A DNA stretch of 64,000 nt from Agrilactobacillus fermenti. GTDB lineage: Bacteria > Bacillota > Bacilli > Lactobacillales > Lactobacillaceae. A program made the translations under genes and the position numbers. Below are positions 26,823-35,130 of this stretch, in pieces (the first letter of the stretch is position 1; the number at the start of each line of letters is the position of its first letter). The notes under the pieces were generated by a model. It saw only the letters and a program-made list of their open reading frames with translations. It searched no databases and was not told the origin of the DNA. The DNA lies in contig NZ_JACGCJ010000003.1 of assembly GCF_021030645.1 (NCBI RefSeq), positions 49,710 through 113,709 on the forward strand, given 5' to 3'.

Positions 26823-28469
26823 ATGAGTACACAGCAGTTTTTTAACAATGATACGATCAATGCTCAAAATCCCGCGTTATCACGGATGAAGGTCCTTGTG
26901 GAAACAGCTTTTTATGGGCAAAACGTAACAGCAATTCAAAATGCGAATGCTATATATGAATTGGCAAAAAATAATCCGGACACGATTGTCACAGACCTGC
27001 CTGTACGACACACGGATGATCTAGGTCTGCCCGTGGACGCCAAGGTATTGGTCTATAATCACGGCCGAATTGTCGGGCGGACGGCGAAAGCGCGGCGGAT
27101 TCTTCAAGAAGAAAGTCCTGAACAAGTGACTGAGCTTTTAAACTATTTACAAGAGGCTATTTACGCTGGTAACCGGCAAGCCTTTTGGCGCAGTGATGTT
27201 GTCGTCGGATTAGATGAAGCCTTTATGGTTAAAGCTCATGTCTGTATTCCTAAAGGTTATGAGCATAATCTTTATTCTTATATTATGAATTTTCAGTTGT
27301 TAAACGAACAATATAAAAAAATCTATGCGCGCTCAAAGGCATTTGCCAATGAACCGGATATTTACTTGTATGTGGATCCTAATTTCCATGATGATCGTTT
27401 TCCAGATGGGTTAGCAATATTTGACCGTGATCATAATGTGGCCGCAATTTTAGGCATGCGTTATTTCGGTGAGATGAAAAAGGGCACATTAACATTAGCA
27501 TGGAGTATTGCTCACCGGCACGGCTATACAGCTTGTCATGGTGGTTTAAAGGCATTTCATCTCCAAAATCAACCGGATGCTGTTTTTGCCATGTATGGCC
27601 TATCAGGTTCTGGGAAATCAACTTTAACTTTGGCGAACCATCATGATAAATACGATATTACGGTCTTGCATGATGATGCGTTTGTCATTTCACGCCAAGA
27701 TGGTTCTTCTACCGCCTTGGAACCAGCTTATTTTGACAAGACGCATGATTACACCATGGCTGGTCATGGCTTAGACTACTGCTTAACAGTGATGAATAAT
27801 GGGGTAACTTTGAATCAAGACGGGCAAAAGGTACTGGTTACCGAAGATATTCGTAATGGGAATGGCCGTATGGTCAAGTCACGGTATATCACTAAGAATC
27901 GAGTCGATCATGAGACTCAACCCATCAGTGCTTTGTTTTGGATCATGAAAGATAGTAGTTTGCCACCAGTTATGAAAGTAACGGATCCTGTTGCTGCGGC
28001 TACCATTGGCTTAACTTTGGCTACCAAACATTCTACCGCCGAAAATGTGAGTGCCGCTGAAATGCAAAAAGTGGTTATTGTACCCTATGCTAATCCATTC
28101 CGGCTCTATCCTTTGGCTGAAGATTACCAAGACTTCAAGGCACTCTTTGACCAGCGACATGCCGCTTGTTACATTTTAAATACCAGCGCCTTTTTGGACC
28201 AAGACATTCCTAAAGAATTGACCCTTGATGCAGTGGAAGCCATTGTGGATGCGCGTGCTGAGTTTAAACCATTCCTGAATATTTCTGGCTTGAGCTATTT
28301 ACCTTATGACCAGTACCCGGTTAAAGATACGCCTGCTTATCGATCTCTGCTGAAACAAGGCTTTGAGCAGCGTTTGACGTTTGTAGAACAACACAATGCG
28401 ACTCGCAAACACCCACTACCGGATGAATGTCACGATTTTCTGGATCAAGTCCTGAGACAGCTTAGTTAA
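26823..28469 (+). CDS. pckA: Phosphoenolpyruvate carboxykinase (ATP), 548 aa
   Basis: Interconverts oxaloacetate + ATP and phosphoenolpyruvate + CO2, for gluconeogenesis or, in some lactobacilli, for aspartate/oxaloacetate balance. Seen: substrate block around RYFGEMKKGTLTLAW, the kinase-specific P-loop GLSGSGKST (about residues 258-266) and the metal-binding HDDAF (about 282). Length fits the ATP-type enzyme of lactobacilli. ATG 26823 follows GAAAGGGTG; an upstream in-frame start at 26811 precedes that spacing. A cre-like site lies upstream and a strong hairpin follows. Confidence 0.92.
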   Translation: MSTQQFFNNDTINAQNPALSRMKVLVETAFYGQNVTAIQNANAIYELAKNNPDTIVTDLPVRHTDDLGLPVDAKVLVYNHGRIVGRTAKARRILQEESPEQVTELLNYLQEAIYAGNRQAFWRSDVVVGLDEAFMVKAHVCIPKGYEHNLYSYIMNFQLLNEQYKKIYARSKAFANEPDIYLYVDPNFHDDRFPDGLAIFDRDHNVAAILGMRYFGEMKKGTLTLAWSIAHRHGYTACHGGLKAFHLQNQPDAVFAMYGLSGSGKSTLTLANHHDKYDITVLHDDAFVISRQDGSSTALEPAYFDKTHDYTMAGHGLDYCLTVMNNGVTLNQDGQKVLVTEDIRNGNGRMVKSRYITKNRVDHETQPISALFWIMKDSSLPPVMKVTDPVAAATIGLTLATKHSTAENVSAAEMQKVVIVPYANPFRLYPLAEDYQDFKALFDQRHAACYILNTSAFLDQDIPKELTLDAVEAIVDARAEFKPFLNISGLSYLPYDQYPVKDTPAYRSLLKQGFEQRLTFVEQHNATRKHPLPDECHDFLDQVLRQLS

Positions 28470-28493
28470 AATATAAAATCAAATTTGACATAG

Positions 28494-28564
28494 ACCTGCG
28501 ATATCTTTGTACGTTATAGCTGAATAACCTATAATGTAATTAATAAGGATATGGCAGGTTTTTT
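28494..28564 (+). terminator. pckA terminator with a promoter in its loop
   Basis: Arms ACCTGC-G-ATATC / GATAT-G-GCAGGT followed by TTTTTTG. The loop of about 43 bases contains a small GTTAT / ATAAC hairpin and the promoter of the next gene. Confidence 0.65.
28507..28535 (+). promoter_or_regulatory. Promoter of the GH13-GH65 operon
   Basis: TTGTAC (28507-28512), 17 bases, TATAAT (28530-28535), about 47 bases before the ATG and inside the loop of the pckA terminator. Confidence 0.6.
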
Positions 28565-28581
28565 GTTTAGGAGGCACAATT

Positions 28582-30375
28582 ATGCAAACGAGTGCATTAT
28601 ATCATCGCACCGAAAGTGAGTATGCTTTTTTATATAAACCGCGCGAGTTTGTTGTTCGGCTGCGGACGGCTAAAGATGATGTTCAGCGGGTCATTTTATA
28701 TTATGGTGACCCCTTTGATCGACGGCCGCGCAAGAGTGGCGGCACTCGGTGGCATTATCAACGCGTGATCATGAACAAAGGTTTAGCCACCAAAGACCAT
28801 CAATACTGGGAGATAAAAGTTCGACCGCAGTTTTCCCGAATCCAGTATGCTTTTCATGTCTTAGGCAAGGATGGCACGGAAATCTTCTATGGTGAGCTAG
28901 GATGTGCGGCGTTTAATCCTGGTGAGATACAGGATGCGGCTAATTATTTTCGTCTGCCTTATTTTCACAAGATCGATATGGCCAAAACGCCAGAATGGGT
29001 CAAACATACGGTTTGGTACCAGATTTTTCCGGAACGCTTTGCTAATGGCGACCCCAGCAATGATCCTGAAGGCACGTTGCCTTGGGACCCAGATCGAGCA
29101 CCCACACGTGAAGATTTTTATGGTGGCGATTTGCAGGGCATCATCGATCATTTAGATTATTTACAGAAGCTTGGCGTTAATGGGCTGTACCTCACGCCAG
29201 TATTCAAAGCCCATTCCAATCATAAATATGATACAGTGGATTATTTAGAGGTCGATCCTGCTTTTGGGGATAAACGTATTTTTAAGGCTTTGATCGATGA
29301 AGCTCATGCCAGGGGTATGAAAGTAATGTTAGATGCGGTATTCAATCACATTGGTGACGAATCACTGCCTTGGCAAGATGTTTTGCGTAATCAAGAGCAG
29401 TCGCGCTTTAAGGATTGGTTCCATATCCGCAAGTTTCCAGCATCCTATGAAGCGACCGAAGATAATGAATATGCCCGGAAACTGACTTATGCCACGTTTG
29501 CTTTTACGCCACATATGCCCAAGTTAAATACGGCCAATCCTGAAGTTCAAGCTTATCTTTTAGATGTCGCGCAATATTGGATCAAGCAATTTGATATTGA
29601 TGCGTGGCGCTTAGATGTTGCTGATGAGATTGATCATCATTTCTGGCGTAAATTTGCCACTACTTGTAAACGACTCAAGCCAGATTTCTATATTTTAGGT
29701 GAAGCATGGCATAATGCAGCACCGTGGTTAAATGGCGATGAGTTTACCGGTGTGATGAACTACCAATTTACGGGTTTGATCAATCGCAAATTCTTATTTA
29801 AAAATATCAGTAATATAGATTTCATTCATGGTTTGAACCAGCAATTGATGTCTTATCGGGCACAAACTAGTGAAGCTATGTTTAATGTTTTGGATTCTCA
29901 TGATACGCCAAGAATCTTGACATTGGCGAATCAGGATAAAGATGCTGTTAAAGCAGCAATCGCTTTTACTTTTCTGCAAAAAGGCGTACCTTGTATTTAT
30001 TATGGTGATGAGATCAGCATGGCGGGTGATAATGATCCGGACAATCGGCGGCCAATGCAGTGGGATCCTGATAAGCAAGATCAAGAAATGTATGAATTTA
30101 TGCAGGCTTTGATCAAAGTTCGTAAACAATATGCTGTGTTCCTGTCTGAGGCACCAATGCAATGGCTTGATGCAGCTAATGGTGCGCTTTTAAAGTTAGT
30201 GCGATCAGGTCGGACGATCGATTTCGTTTGTTTATTTAATACGAGCAATCAACAGCAAGAGGTCAAATTAAAAAATGGCGATCAAGAAATTTTCAGTCGG
30301 CGCCTAGATGACATTGACGGTCGGGCTTATTTATTGCCTGAAGGCTTTGTCATACTGAAACGATGGAAAAAATAA
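28582..30375 (+). CDS. GH13 neopullulanase/maltogenic amylase/cyclomaltodextrinase type, 597 aa
   Basis: Hydrolyses alpha-1,4 (and possibly alpha-1,6) glucans such as maltodextrins and cyclodextrins; no signal peptide, so cytoplasmic. Layout: N-terminal CBM34-like beta domain (1-125), TIM barrel, C-terminal beta domain. Catalytic residues seen: nucleophile Asp345 in WRLDVADE, acid Glu374 in LGEAWHN, Asp441 in LDSHDTPRI; also DAVFNHIG. The N-terminal domain and size distinguish it from alpha-glucosidases. AGGAGG precedes ATG. The GH65-like gene follows after 24 bases, so they form an operon; no transporter is adjacent. Confidence 0.9.
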   Translation: MQTSALYHRTESEYAFLYKPREFVVRLRTAKDDVQRVILYYGDPFDRRPRKSGGTRWHYQRVIMNKGLATKDHQYWEIKVRPQFSRIQYAFHVLGKDGTEIFYGELGCAAFNPGEIQDAANYFRLPYFHKIDMAKTPEWVKHTVWYQIFPERFANGDPSNDPEGTLPWDPDRAPTREDFYGGDLQGIIDHLDYLQKLGVNGLYLTPVFKAHSNHKYDTVDYLEVDPAFGDKRIFKALIDEAHARGMKVMLDAVFNHIGDESLPWQDVLRNQEQSRFKDWFHIRKFPASYEATEDNEYARKLTYATFAFTPHMPKLNTANPEVQAYLLDVAQYWIKQFDIDAWRLDVADEIDHHFWRKFATTCKRLKPDFYILGEAWHNAAPWLNGDEFTGVMNYQFTGLINRKFLFKNISNIDFIHGLNQQLMSYRAQTSEAMFNVLDSHDTPRILTLANQDKDAVKAAIAFTFLQKGVPCIYYGDEISMAGDNDPDNRRPMQWDPDKQDQEMYEFMQALIKVRKQYAVFLSEAPMQWLDAANGALLKLVRSGRTIDFVCLFNTSNQQQEVKLKNGDQEIFSRRLDDIDGRAYLLPEGFVILKRWKK

Positions 30376-30399
30376 ACCAATAGATCTGGGGAAAGATAC

Positions 30400-32568
30400 A
30401 TGCAAAAATTATTTGAATTGGATCCGTGGTATTTACGGAGTCAAAATGTGACACCGGCACAAACAGCCGTTTTAGATCGAGCATTGGCACAAGATAACGG
30501 TGTCATTCAAATCAAAAATGGCGTTACTGCAGCTTTTGGGGGAAAAGTATTGCCTGGGAAATATTTACAGGCCTTTTTGCCTAATGAGGCGCAGCCACAG
30601 GAGATTCTAGAACCACTACCTGAATTCGGTAATTTTCAAATCTATTTTGCAGATCAAATGATCACGCCGACTGCTGCGAATGCTCAAGATTATCAAATTG
30701 ATTTGAACTTAAAAAATGGGGTTATGACCCAATCATTTTTGTGGGTTAAGGCTGATTTGAAACTTGAAATTACTTTAAATCAATTTTTGAGTCAAGTTGA
30801 TCTCAGTGCTGTCCAATACCAATTAGCTATCAAGATGATCAGCGGAACCGGAACATTAACAGTGACAACTGGTCTCAATGCTGCTGGTACTGAAACTGTT
30901 CAAAGTGATGATGTCAGTACTGCCATGGAAGATGGTGTTTTTGCACTTTCAAGACCACTACAAGTCTCAGAAAAAACGGTTGAAATGCACCTTGCGGTTG
31001 CTGCAACAACCGCAATCAAAGCAGGTCAGGCTCAGATTCAGACTGATATCGGTGAGCAAAGTATCCAGCAAAAATTAACGGCGCAGCTGCTGCCAGGAGA
31101 GACGTTAACCTTGGAACAGTTTGTGGTTGTGCGGTTGGTAGAGGCACCCGTGACCTCGGTAGCCGCCTTTTCCCACCGATTGCAGCAGCTGAAGACACTG
31201 GGCTTTAATAAAGTATTGCAACATTGGCAGCCTGCTTGGGATACATTTTGGCAAACTAGTGATGTGGTGATTGAAGGCAATACGACGGCGCAACAGGCTA
31301 TGCGCTACACGCTTTATCAAGTTTTTCAACATCGGCCACATACGGCTAGAGAAACGCAAGTTGTGGGTATGCAGCAGGGTCGGTTCTTACCTCAAGTCAA
31401 CTGGGAAATGTTGCCGCATACCTTAGAAGTTTTTCAAGAAGTATTGGGCTCAATTAATGCTAAAGCAATCATGCAAAGATTGTTTGATCATTTACCTATC
31501 GCTCGAGCTCACGCTGGAGCGTTAGGGTTACAAGGCGCATTTTTTCCGACTAGAACGCGTGTTGGTAAGCTGGTTAAACAAGATACACTGCGCGACGAAG
31601 AATCAATTTATGTAGGGGCACTGCTTGTTTTAGCTATTAAGAGTTATGTAGATGTAACCAACGACCGAAGTTATCTTAGTCACCACGGTGCGGAGATTGC
31701 CATTGAAGTTGCGCGCTTTTATATGCAAAGAATCACTTATCTGCCTGAAAATAAGCGTTATAGTTTTTTGGCCGTGACGGCACCAAATCAATTTGAAATT
31801 AATGAGAATCATAATTGGCTCACAAATACCTTGGCTAAATGGACGTTTGATTTTGTTTTAAAGATACTGCCACATGTGGACCAAGCGTTATTAGTGGCAT
31901 TGCAATTTACACAAGATGAAGCGGCACAATTGAAGTACATTGCTCAGAATATGTATTTACTATCGGCAAATCAGCAGCAAGTTTTACCGCAGAGTCAGTC
32001 TTATGTGGATAAGATCGGCTTACCGGTTTTAAACCAATTAGCACCAGGGGCAGCACAAAACGCAGATCAATTACGGCGATCATCTTTTGTAAGTTTTCCT
32101 GAAGTTTTGCTGGGGTTATTATATTTTGAAGATAATTACGATAGAGAAGTCAAAGTTGCCAATTTTAATTACTATCAGCCCTTGATCAAGTCTAATCGAT
32201 TGGTAGTTAACAATTTATTAGGGACCTTGGCGGCACATTTACAGTTAAAATCAGAAGCAACTGAGCGGACATTAGCTGCTTTAGATATGAATGCTTTATT
32301 CGCGAACCTTGAGAGTAGCCCGACGTTTGAAGAGCTCATGACAAATTGGACGTTACTTGTGCATGGGTTGGCAAATTTACAGCATGCGAATGGCCAATTA
32401 TCTTTACGGCCATTTTGCCCCCGTGATTGGCAGCGGTATACGTTCCATTTGCGTTTTCAAGAACGATTACTGCAAATTACCGTTAGTTCAGATGTTACGG
32501 AGGTTCAATTGCTGACCGGATATCCATTAACGATTCAGTTGGATGGGCACGCAGTTATTTTGGAATAG
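30400..32568 (+). CDS. GH65-fold protein lacking the catalytic glutamate, 722 aa
   Basis: Same length and layout as maltose/kojibiose phosphorylases: N-terminal beta-sandwich (1-270; YQIDLNLKNGVMTQSFLW), helical linker with WDTFW, (alpha/alpha)6 barrel and C-terminal sheet. In place of the family GPDEYH block it has APNQFE: the position of the general-acid Glu is Gln464, and the preceding Asp is Asn463. The family FWDTE becomes NWEML (Trp335), and the phosphate-binding HGSS-type segment is replaced by SNRLVVN. The frame is otherwise intact. It is in an operon with the GH13 amylase. I infer a binding or regulatory protein, or an enzyme with changed chemistry; classic phosphorolysis is unlikely. 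Confidence 0.72.
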   Translation: MQKLFELDPWYLRSQNVTPAQTAVLDRALAQDNGVIQIKNGVTAAFGGKVLPGKYLQAFLPNEAQPQEILEPLPEFGNFQIYFADQMITPTAANAQDYQIDLNLKNGVMTQSFLWVKADLKLEITLNQFLSQVDLSAVQYQLAIKMISGTGTLTVTTGLNAAGTETVQSDDVSTAMEDGVFALSRPLQVSEKTVEMHLAVAATTAIKAGQAQIQTDIGEQSIQQKLTAQLLPGETLTLEQFVVVRLVEAPVTSVAAFSHRLQQLKTLGFNKVLQHWQPAWDTFWQTSDVVIEGNTTAQQAMRYTLYQVFQHRPHTARETQVVGMQQGRFLPQVNWEMLPHTLEVFQEVLGSINAKAIMQRLFDHLPIARAHAGALGLQGAFFPTRTRVGKLVKQDTLRDEESIYVGALLVLAIKSYVDVTNDRSYLSHHGAEIAIEVARFYMQRITYLPENKRYSFLAVTAPNQFEINENHNWLTNTLAKWTFDFVLKILPHVDQALLVALQFTQDEAAQLKYIAQNMYLLSANQQQVLPQSQSYVDKIGLPVLNQLAPGAAQNADQLRRSSFVSFPEVLLGLLYFEDNYDREVKVANFNYYQPLIKSNRLVVNNLLGTLAAHLQLKSEATERTLAALDMNALFANLESSPTFEELMTNWTLLVHGLANLQHANGQLSLRPFCPRDWQRYTFHLRFQERLLQITVSSDVTEVQLLTGYPLTIQLDGHAVILE

Positions 32569-32580
32569 AGTGTGAAAAAG

Positions 32581-32676
32581 GGCGCTGCCTTCTGGAACAC
32601 ATTTAAAATTTGATCGTTCGTAAACAAATAGAGTGGCCGAGACAAAACCAATGTTTTGTTTTCAGCCACTCTATTC
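32581..32676 (+). repeat. Composite intergenic repeat, short copy 2
   Basis: Directly after the GH65-like gene: box GCCTTCTGGAACACA (variant), 17-base joint ending in TAAACAAATAG, then hairpin AATAGAGTGGC / GCCACTCTATT (32628-32638 with 32665-32675) with the core ACAAAAC / GTTTTGT. Likely the operon terminator, and also faces the convergent rpiA 3' end. Confidence 0.78.
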
Positions 32677-32690
32677 AATATGGAAAAATA

Positions 32691-33386
32691 TTAAATTTGA
32701 TAAGCCTCTAAAATTTTGGGGCCGTTTGGTGTGCCGACAACGATTGTGTTGACAGTATCTAAAAAGAGCCCATGTTCTAAAATACCGACTTGTTCACTTA
32801 ACCAATTAGCCAATAGATGCGGGTGATCGATGACGCCAAGGTGTAGATCAATCACATAATTGCCTGAATGCGTAATGATGTCATTACCATCATCATCCTT
32901 ACGGAATTTTGGATTCAGACCTTCGTGCTGCAGCCGGTTAAAAACTTTTTTACTACCGTATGGAATGACCTCTAAAGGTAATGGAAAGCGGCCGATACGA
33001 TCTACTAATTTGCTTTCGTCAACGATCCAAATATTACGCGTCGATGAGGTAGCAACGATCTTTTCAAAAGCATGGGCGGCACCACCGCCCTTGATGCCTT
33101 GAAAGTTTTTGTCAACTTCATCAGCGCCATCGATCGTTAAATCAACATGATCTACCTCATCAATACTTTTCATGGGGATCCCAAGTGATTCTGCCTGCTT
33201 GTGTGTTCGTTTCGAGGTTGCGACGCCAGTAATGTGTAAGTGCTCCTGTTTGACACGCTTGGCTAATGCATTAACCATGAATAGGACTGTTGAGCCTGTG
33301 CCCAAGCCAACAATCATACCATCTTTTACAAAATCAACTGATTTTTCAGCCGCGATCCGCTTTTGTTCAGCAATGTCCATTGACAC
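32691..33386 (-). CDS. rpiA: Ribose-5-phosphate isomerase A, 231 aa
   Basis: Interconverts ribose 5-phosphate and ribulose 5-phosphate in the pentose phosphate pathway. Seen: VGLGTGSTV (phosphate loop, about residue 26-34), [11 protein letters not shown] with the catalytic Asp pair, [13 protein letters not shown] and the Lys of [10 protein letters not shown]. Length is typical (225-235). The start is GTG 33386, eight bases after GGAG; the nearby ATG is out of frame. Single gene. Its upstream region carries the long composite repeat. Confidence 0.94.
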   Translation of the reverse strand: MSMDIAEQKRIAAEKSVDFVKDGMIVGLGTGSTVLFMVNALAKRVKQEHLHITGVATSKRTHKQAESLGIPMKSIDEVDHVDLTIDGADEVDKNFQGIKGGGAAHAFEKIVATSSTRNIWIVDESKLVDRIGRFPLPLEVIPYGSKKVFNRLQHEGLNPKFRKDDDGNDIITHSGNYVIDLHLGVIDHPHLLANWLSEQVGILEHGLFLDTVNTIVVGTPNGPKILEAYQI

Positions 33387-33483
33387 TCATTTATCTCCTT
33401 TAGCTATCTTTAAATTGGTTTATGCTCTAAGTTAATAGTAACAGAGGCACAATTTATTTCAAATTAAAATTATTCATAAACAA

Positions 33484-33677
33484 ATAGAGGGGAGCGAGAT
33501 AAAAGGCGTTCAGCACCTGAGCACTAACAAGAATTGCGAAAAATGGAGGTCTTTCCATTTGAGCCATTCGTGGTTAGGCGAGGGTGTTGCCTTTTGGAAC
33601 ACGTTTAGAATTTAACTGTTTGTAAACAAATAACAAATAGAGGGCGCAAACAAAACGCTAGGTTTGTTTCGCCCTCA
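33484..33677 (-). repeat. Composite intergenic repeat, long copy (rpiA upstream region)
   Basis: Plus-strand order: outer arm AAAAGGC (33501-33507), hairpin GTTCAG / CTGAGC (33508-33522), hairpin AAATGGA / TCCATTT (33541-33560), outer arm GCCTTTT (33589-33595), box TTTTGGAACACG, then hairpin GAGGGCG / CGCCCTC (33640-33646 with 33670-33676) with core AACAAAACG. Inverted relative to 26583-26752 and similar to it along about 110 bases. CAAATAGAGG occurs at both edges. The rest of 33387-33798 is AT-rich with no gene seen. Confidence 0.8.
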
Positions 33678-33798
33678 TCCCATTAATTATAGTTACCATT
33701 TATTTAAACATGTTTGAAAGGACAGTATTTATAGCTACTAATAGTAACAAATTACTTAGATGGGGAACCCACGATTCATTGACCTTCAGACGACTAAG

Positions 33799-34080
33799 CT
33801 AGTTTTTAAATTCAATCGCTTGATAATCGGGGCCTTTATCAAATTGAGCACGAGCATAGCTGCATAATGGTAGAATTTTTTTATCCTCAGCTTTAGCTTT
33901 AGCGACGACGGCTGCAACAAGATGACTTGCAATGCCTTGCCCGCGTTGATCATCTCGAACAAAAGTATGGTTGATCGCATAGGCCGCACCATCGGCAAAT
34001 TCTTGAAAAGTCACCTCGGCTAATAAGTTGCCATTGTCATCTGTTTTAAAATAGCGTCCTGGTTCGTAATCGAAATTCAT
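33799..34080 (-). CDS. GNAT-like N-acetyltransferase, YjdJ type, 93 aa
   Basis: Short GNAT-fold protein: the acetyl-CoA loop is DDQRGQGIASHL (about residues 42-53), followed by the AAVVAKAKAEDKKILPLCSYA strand-helix region split by the conserved C/SYA element. At about 90 residues it belongs to the compact YjdJ/YidJ type, which lacks the N-terminal strands of larger acetyltransferases. ATG 34080 follows AGGAGG. It is 13 bases downstream of the Fe-S gene, a pairing also known from E. coli yjdI-yjdJ. Acceptor unknown. Confidence 0.82.
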   Translation of the reverse strand: MNFDYEPGRYFKTDDNGNLLAEVTFQEFADGAAYAINHTFVRDDQRGQGIASHLVAAVVAKAKAEDKKILPLCSYARAQFDKGPDYQAIEFKN

Positions 34081-34093
34081 CTGAATCCTCCTA

Positions 34094-34357
34094 TTAATCT
34101 TTGCGAATAAATCTCAATGCGCCGCTAGGGCAAGTGTTAATAATACGTTCAACCGCCTCTGGATCCGCATTATCTGCTAGTATCCAGGGTTTGCGTTCTA
34201 AATCAAAAACGGCATGTAGCCCCCGGACACAGTTGCCAGAATGCTGACAAAGGTTGGTATTAAAAAAGACATCAACATGCTTACCGGTATATTTACGATA
34301 GCCTTGAGCCAGCAGTTCCGCTTCTGTGAAAGTGGTGTGAGATTTTATATCAGTCAT
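34094..34357 (-). CDS. YjdI-type mono-cluster Fe-S protein, 87 aa
   Basis: Small cytoplasmic protein with the pattern CQHSGNC (about residues 37-43) and a later Cys in NTCPSGAL (about 76), the spacing of the 4Fe-4S mono-cluster domain of the YjdI family. Those Cys and the HSGNCVRGL segment are intact. ATG 34357 follows GAGGTGG; an in-frame GTG at 34366 overlaps it. First gene of a pair with the GNAT-like gene. Probably an electron carrier or redox sensor; partner unknown. Confidence 0.82.
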   Translation of the reverse strand: MTDIKSHTTFTEAELLAQGYRKYTGKHVDVFFNTNLCQHSGNCVRGLHAVFDLERKPWILADNADPEAVERIINTCPSGALRFIRKD

Positions 34358-34545
34358 AATGGCCACCTCTTTATTTGTATCCAGTTATTAGAATATGAAA
34401 ACAAATCTTAATGCTTATCAAAACTATACCTCAAAGCCGTTCTAAAAGGCAAGCAATGGCTTTCATAGTTAGGCTTATATTGCGTCATAGAATTACCCAC
34501 TGAAACATGATATGCTGTTACAAGAAATTGATTGGAGGCACACGC

Positions 34546-35088
34546 TTGAAAACACGTGGATTTGAGATTGTTACGAAATATCAAGATCAAGCTTTGCATC
34601 TGCCAGTGAGACAAACACGGAATGCAGCTGGCTATGATTTTGAAGCAGCAGCAGATTTCGATTTGCCATCTATTTGGCAGTTAAATTTTATAAAAATACT
34701 ACATTTATTAAGACACCAAACAGAACAGCCAACAGTTGAGCAGGTAGAAACAGCGCAGCAAGTTTTGAAACCGTTTTTGATACCAACGGGCATCAAAGCT
34801 TATATGCAGCCAGATGAAGTTTTAATTTTAGTGAACCGCTCTAGCGGGCCATTGAAGCGACGTTTAATTTTGCCTAATGGGCTTGGCGTGATCGATGCGG
34901 ATTATTATAATAATCCTGATAATGAGGGTGAAATTTTTGTGCAGTTGATCAATTATGGCGTAAAAACCGTACATATCAAAAAAGGTGATCGATTGGCACA
35001 GGGCATTTTTATACCTTATTTAAAGAGCGACCAAGATCAAAATGATGGCGCTCAACGTACGGGTGGTTTTGGGTCATCTGGAAAATGA
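34546..35088 (+). CDS. dut: dUTP diphosphatase, 180 aa
   Basis: Hydrolyses dUTP to dUMP and PPi, keeping uracil out of DNA and feeding dTMP synthesis. Motifs in order: AAGYDFEAA (1), NRSSGPLKRRL (2), the DADYYN metal/uracil hairpin (3) and GGFGSSGK (5, the phosphate-covering tail). An insert of about 30 residues after motif 1 makes it longer than the 145-150 residue trimeric type, as in several lactobacilli. Start TTG 34546, seven bases from GGAGG. It heads the radA-yacL-gltX block. Confidence 0.9.
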   Translation: MKTRGFEIVTKYQDQALHLPVRQTRNAAGYDFEAAADFDLPSIWQLNFIKILHLLRHQTEQPTVEQVETAQQVLKPFLIPTGIKAYMQPDEVLILVNRSSGPLKRRLILPNGLGVIDADYYNNPDNEGEIFVQLINYGVKTVHIKKGDRLAQGIFIPYLKSDQDQNDGAQRTGGFGSSGK

Positions 35089-35130
35089 TCAGCTACTGCA
35101 ATTGATATTTAAGAATGAAAGGAAATTAAT

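Noticed and set aside
26583..33677. Insertion sequence remnants
   Set aside because: The repeats carry no transposase fragment and no clear target duplication was established, so they are reported as intergenic repeats only.
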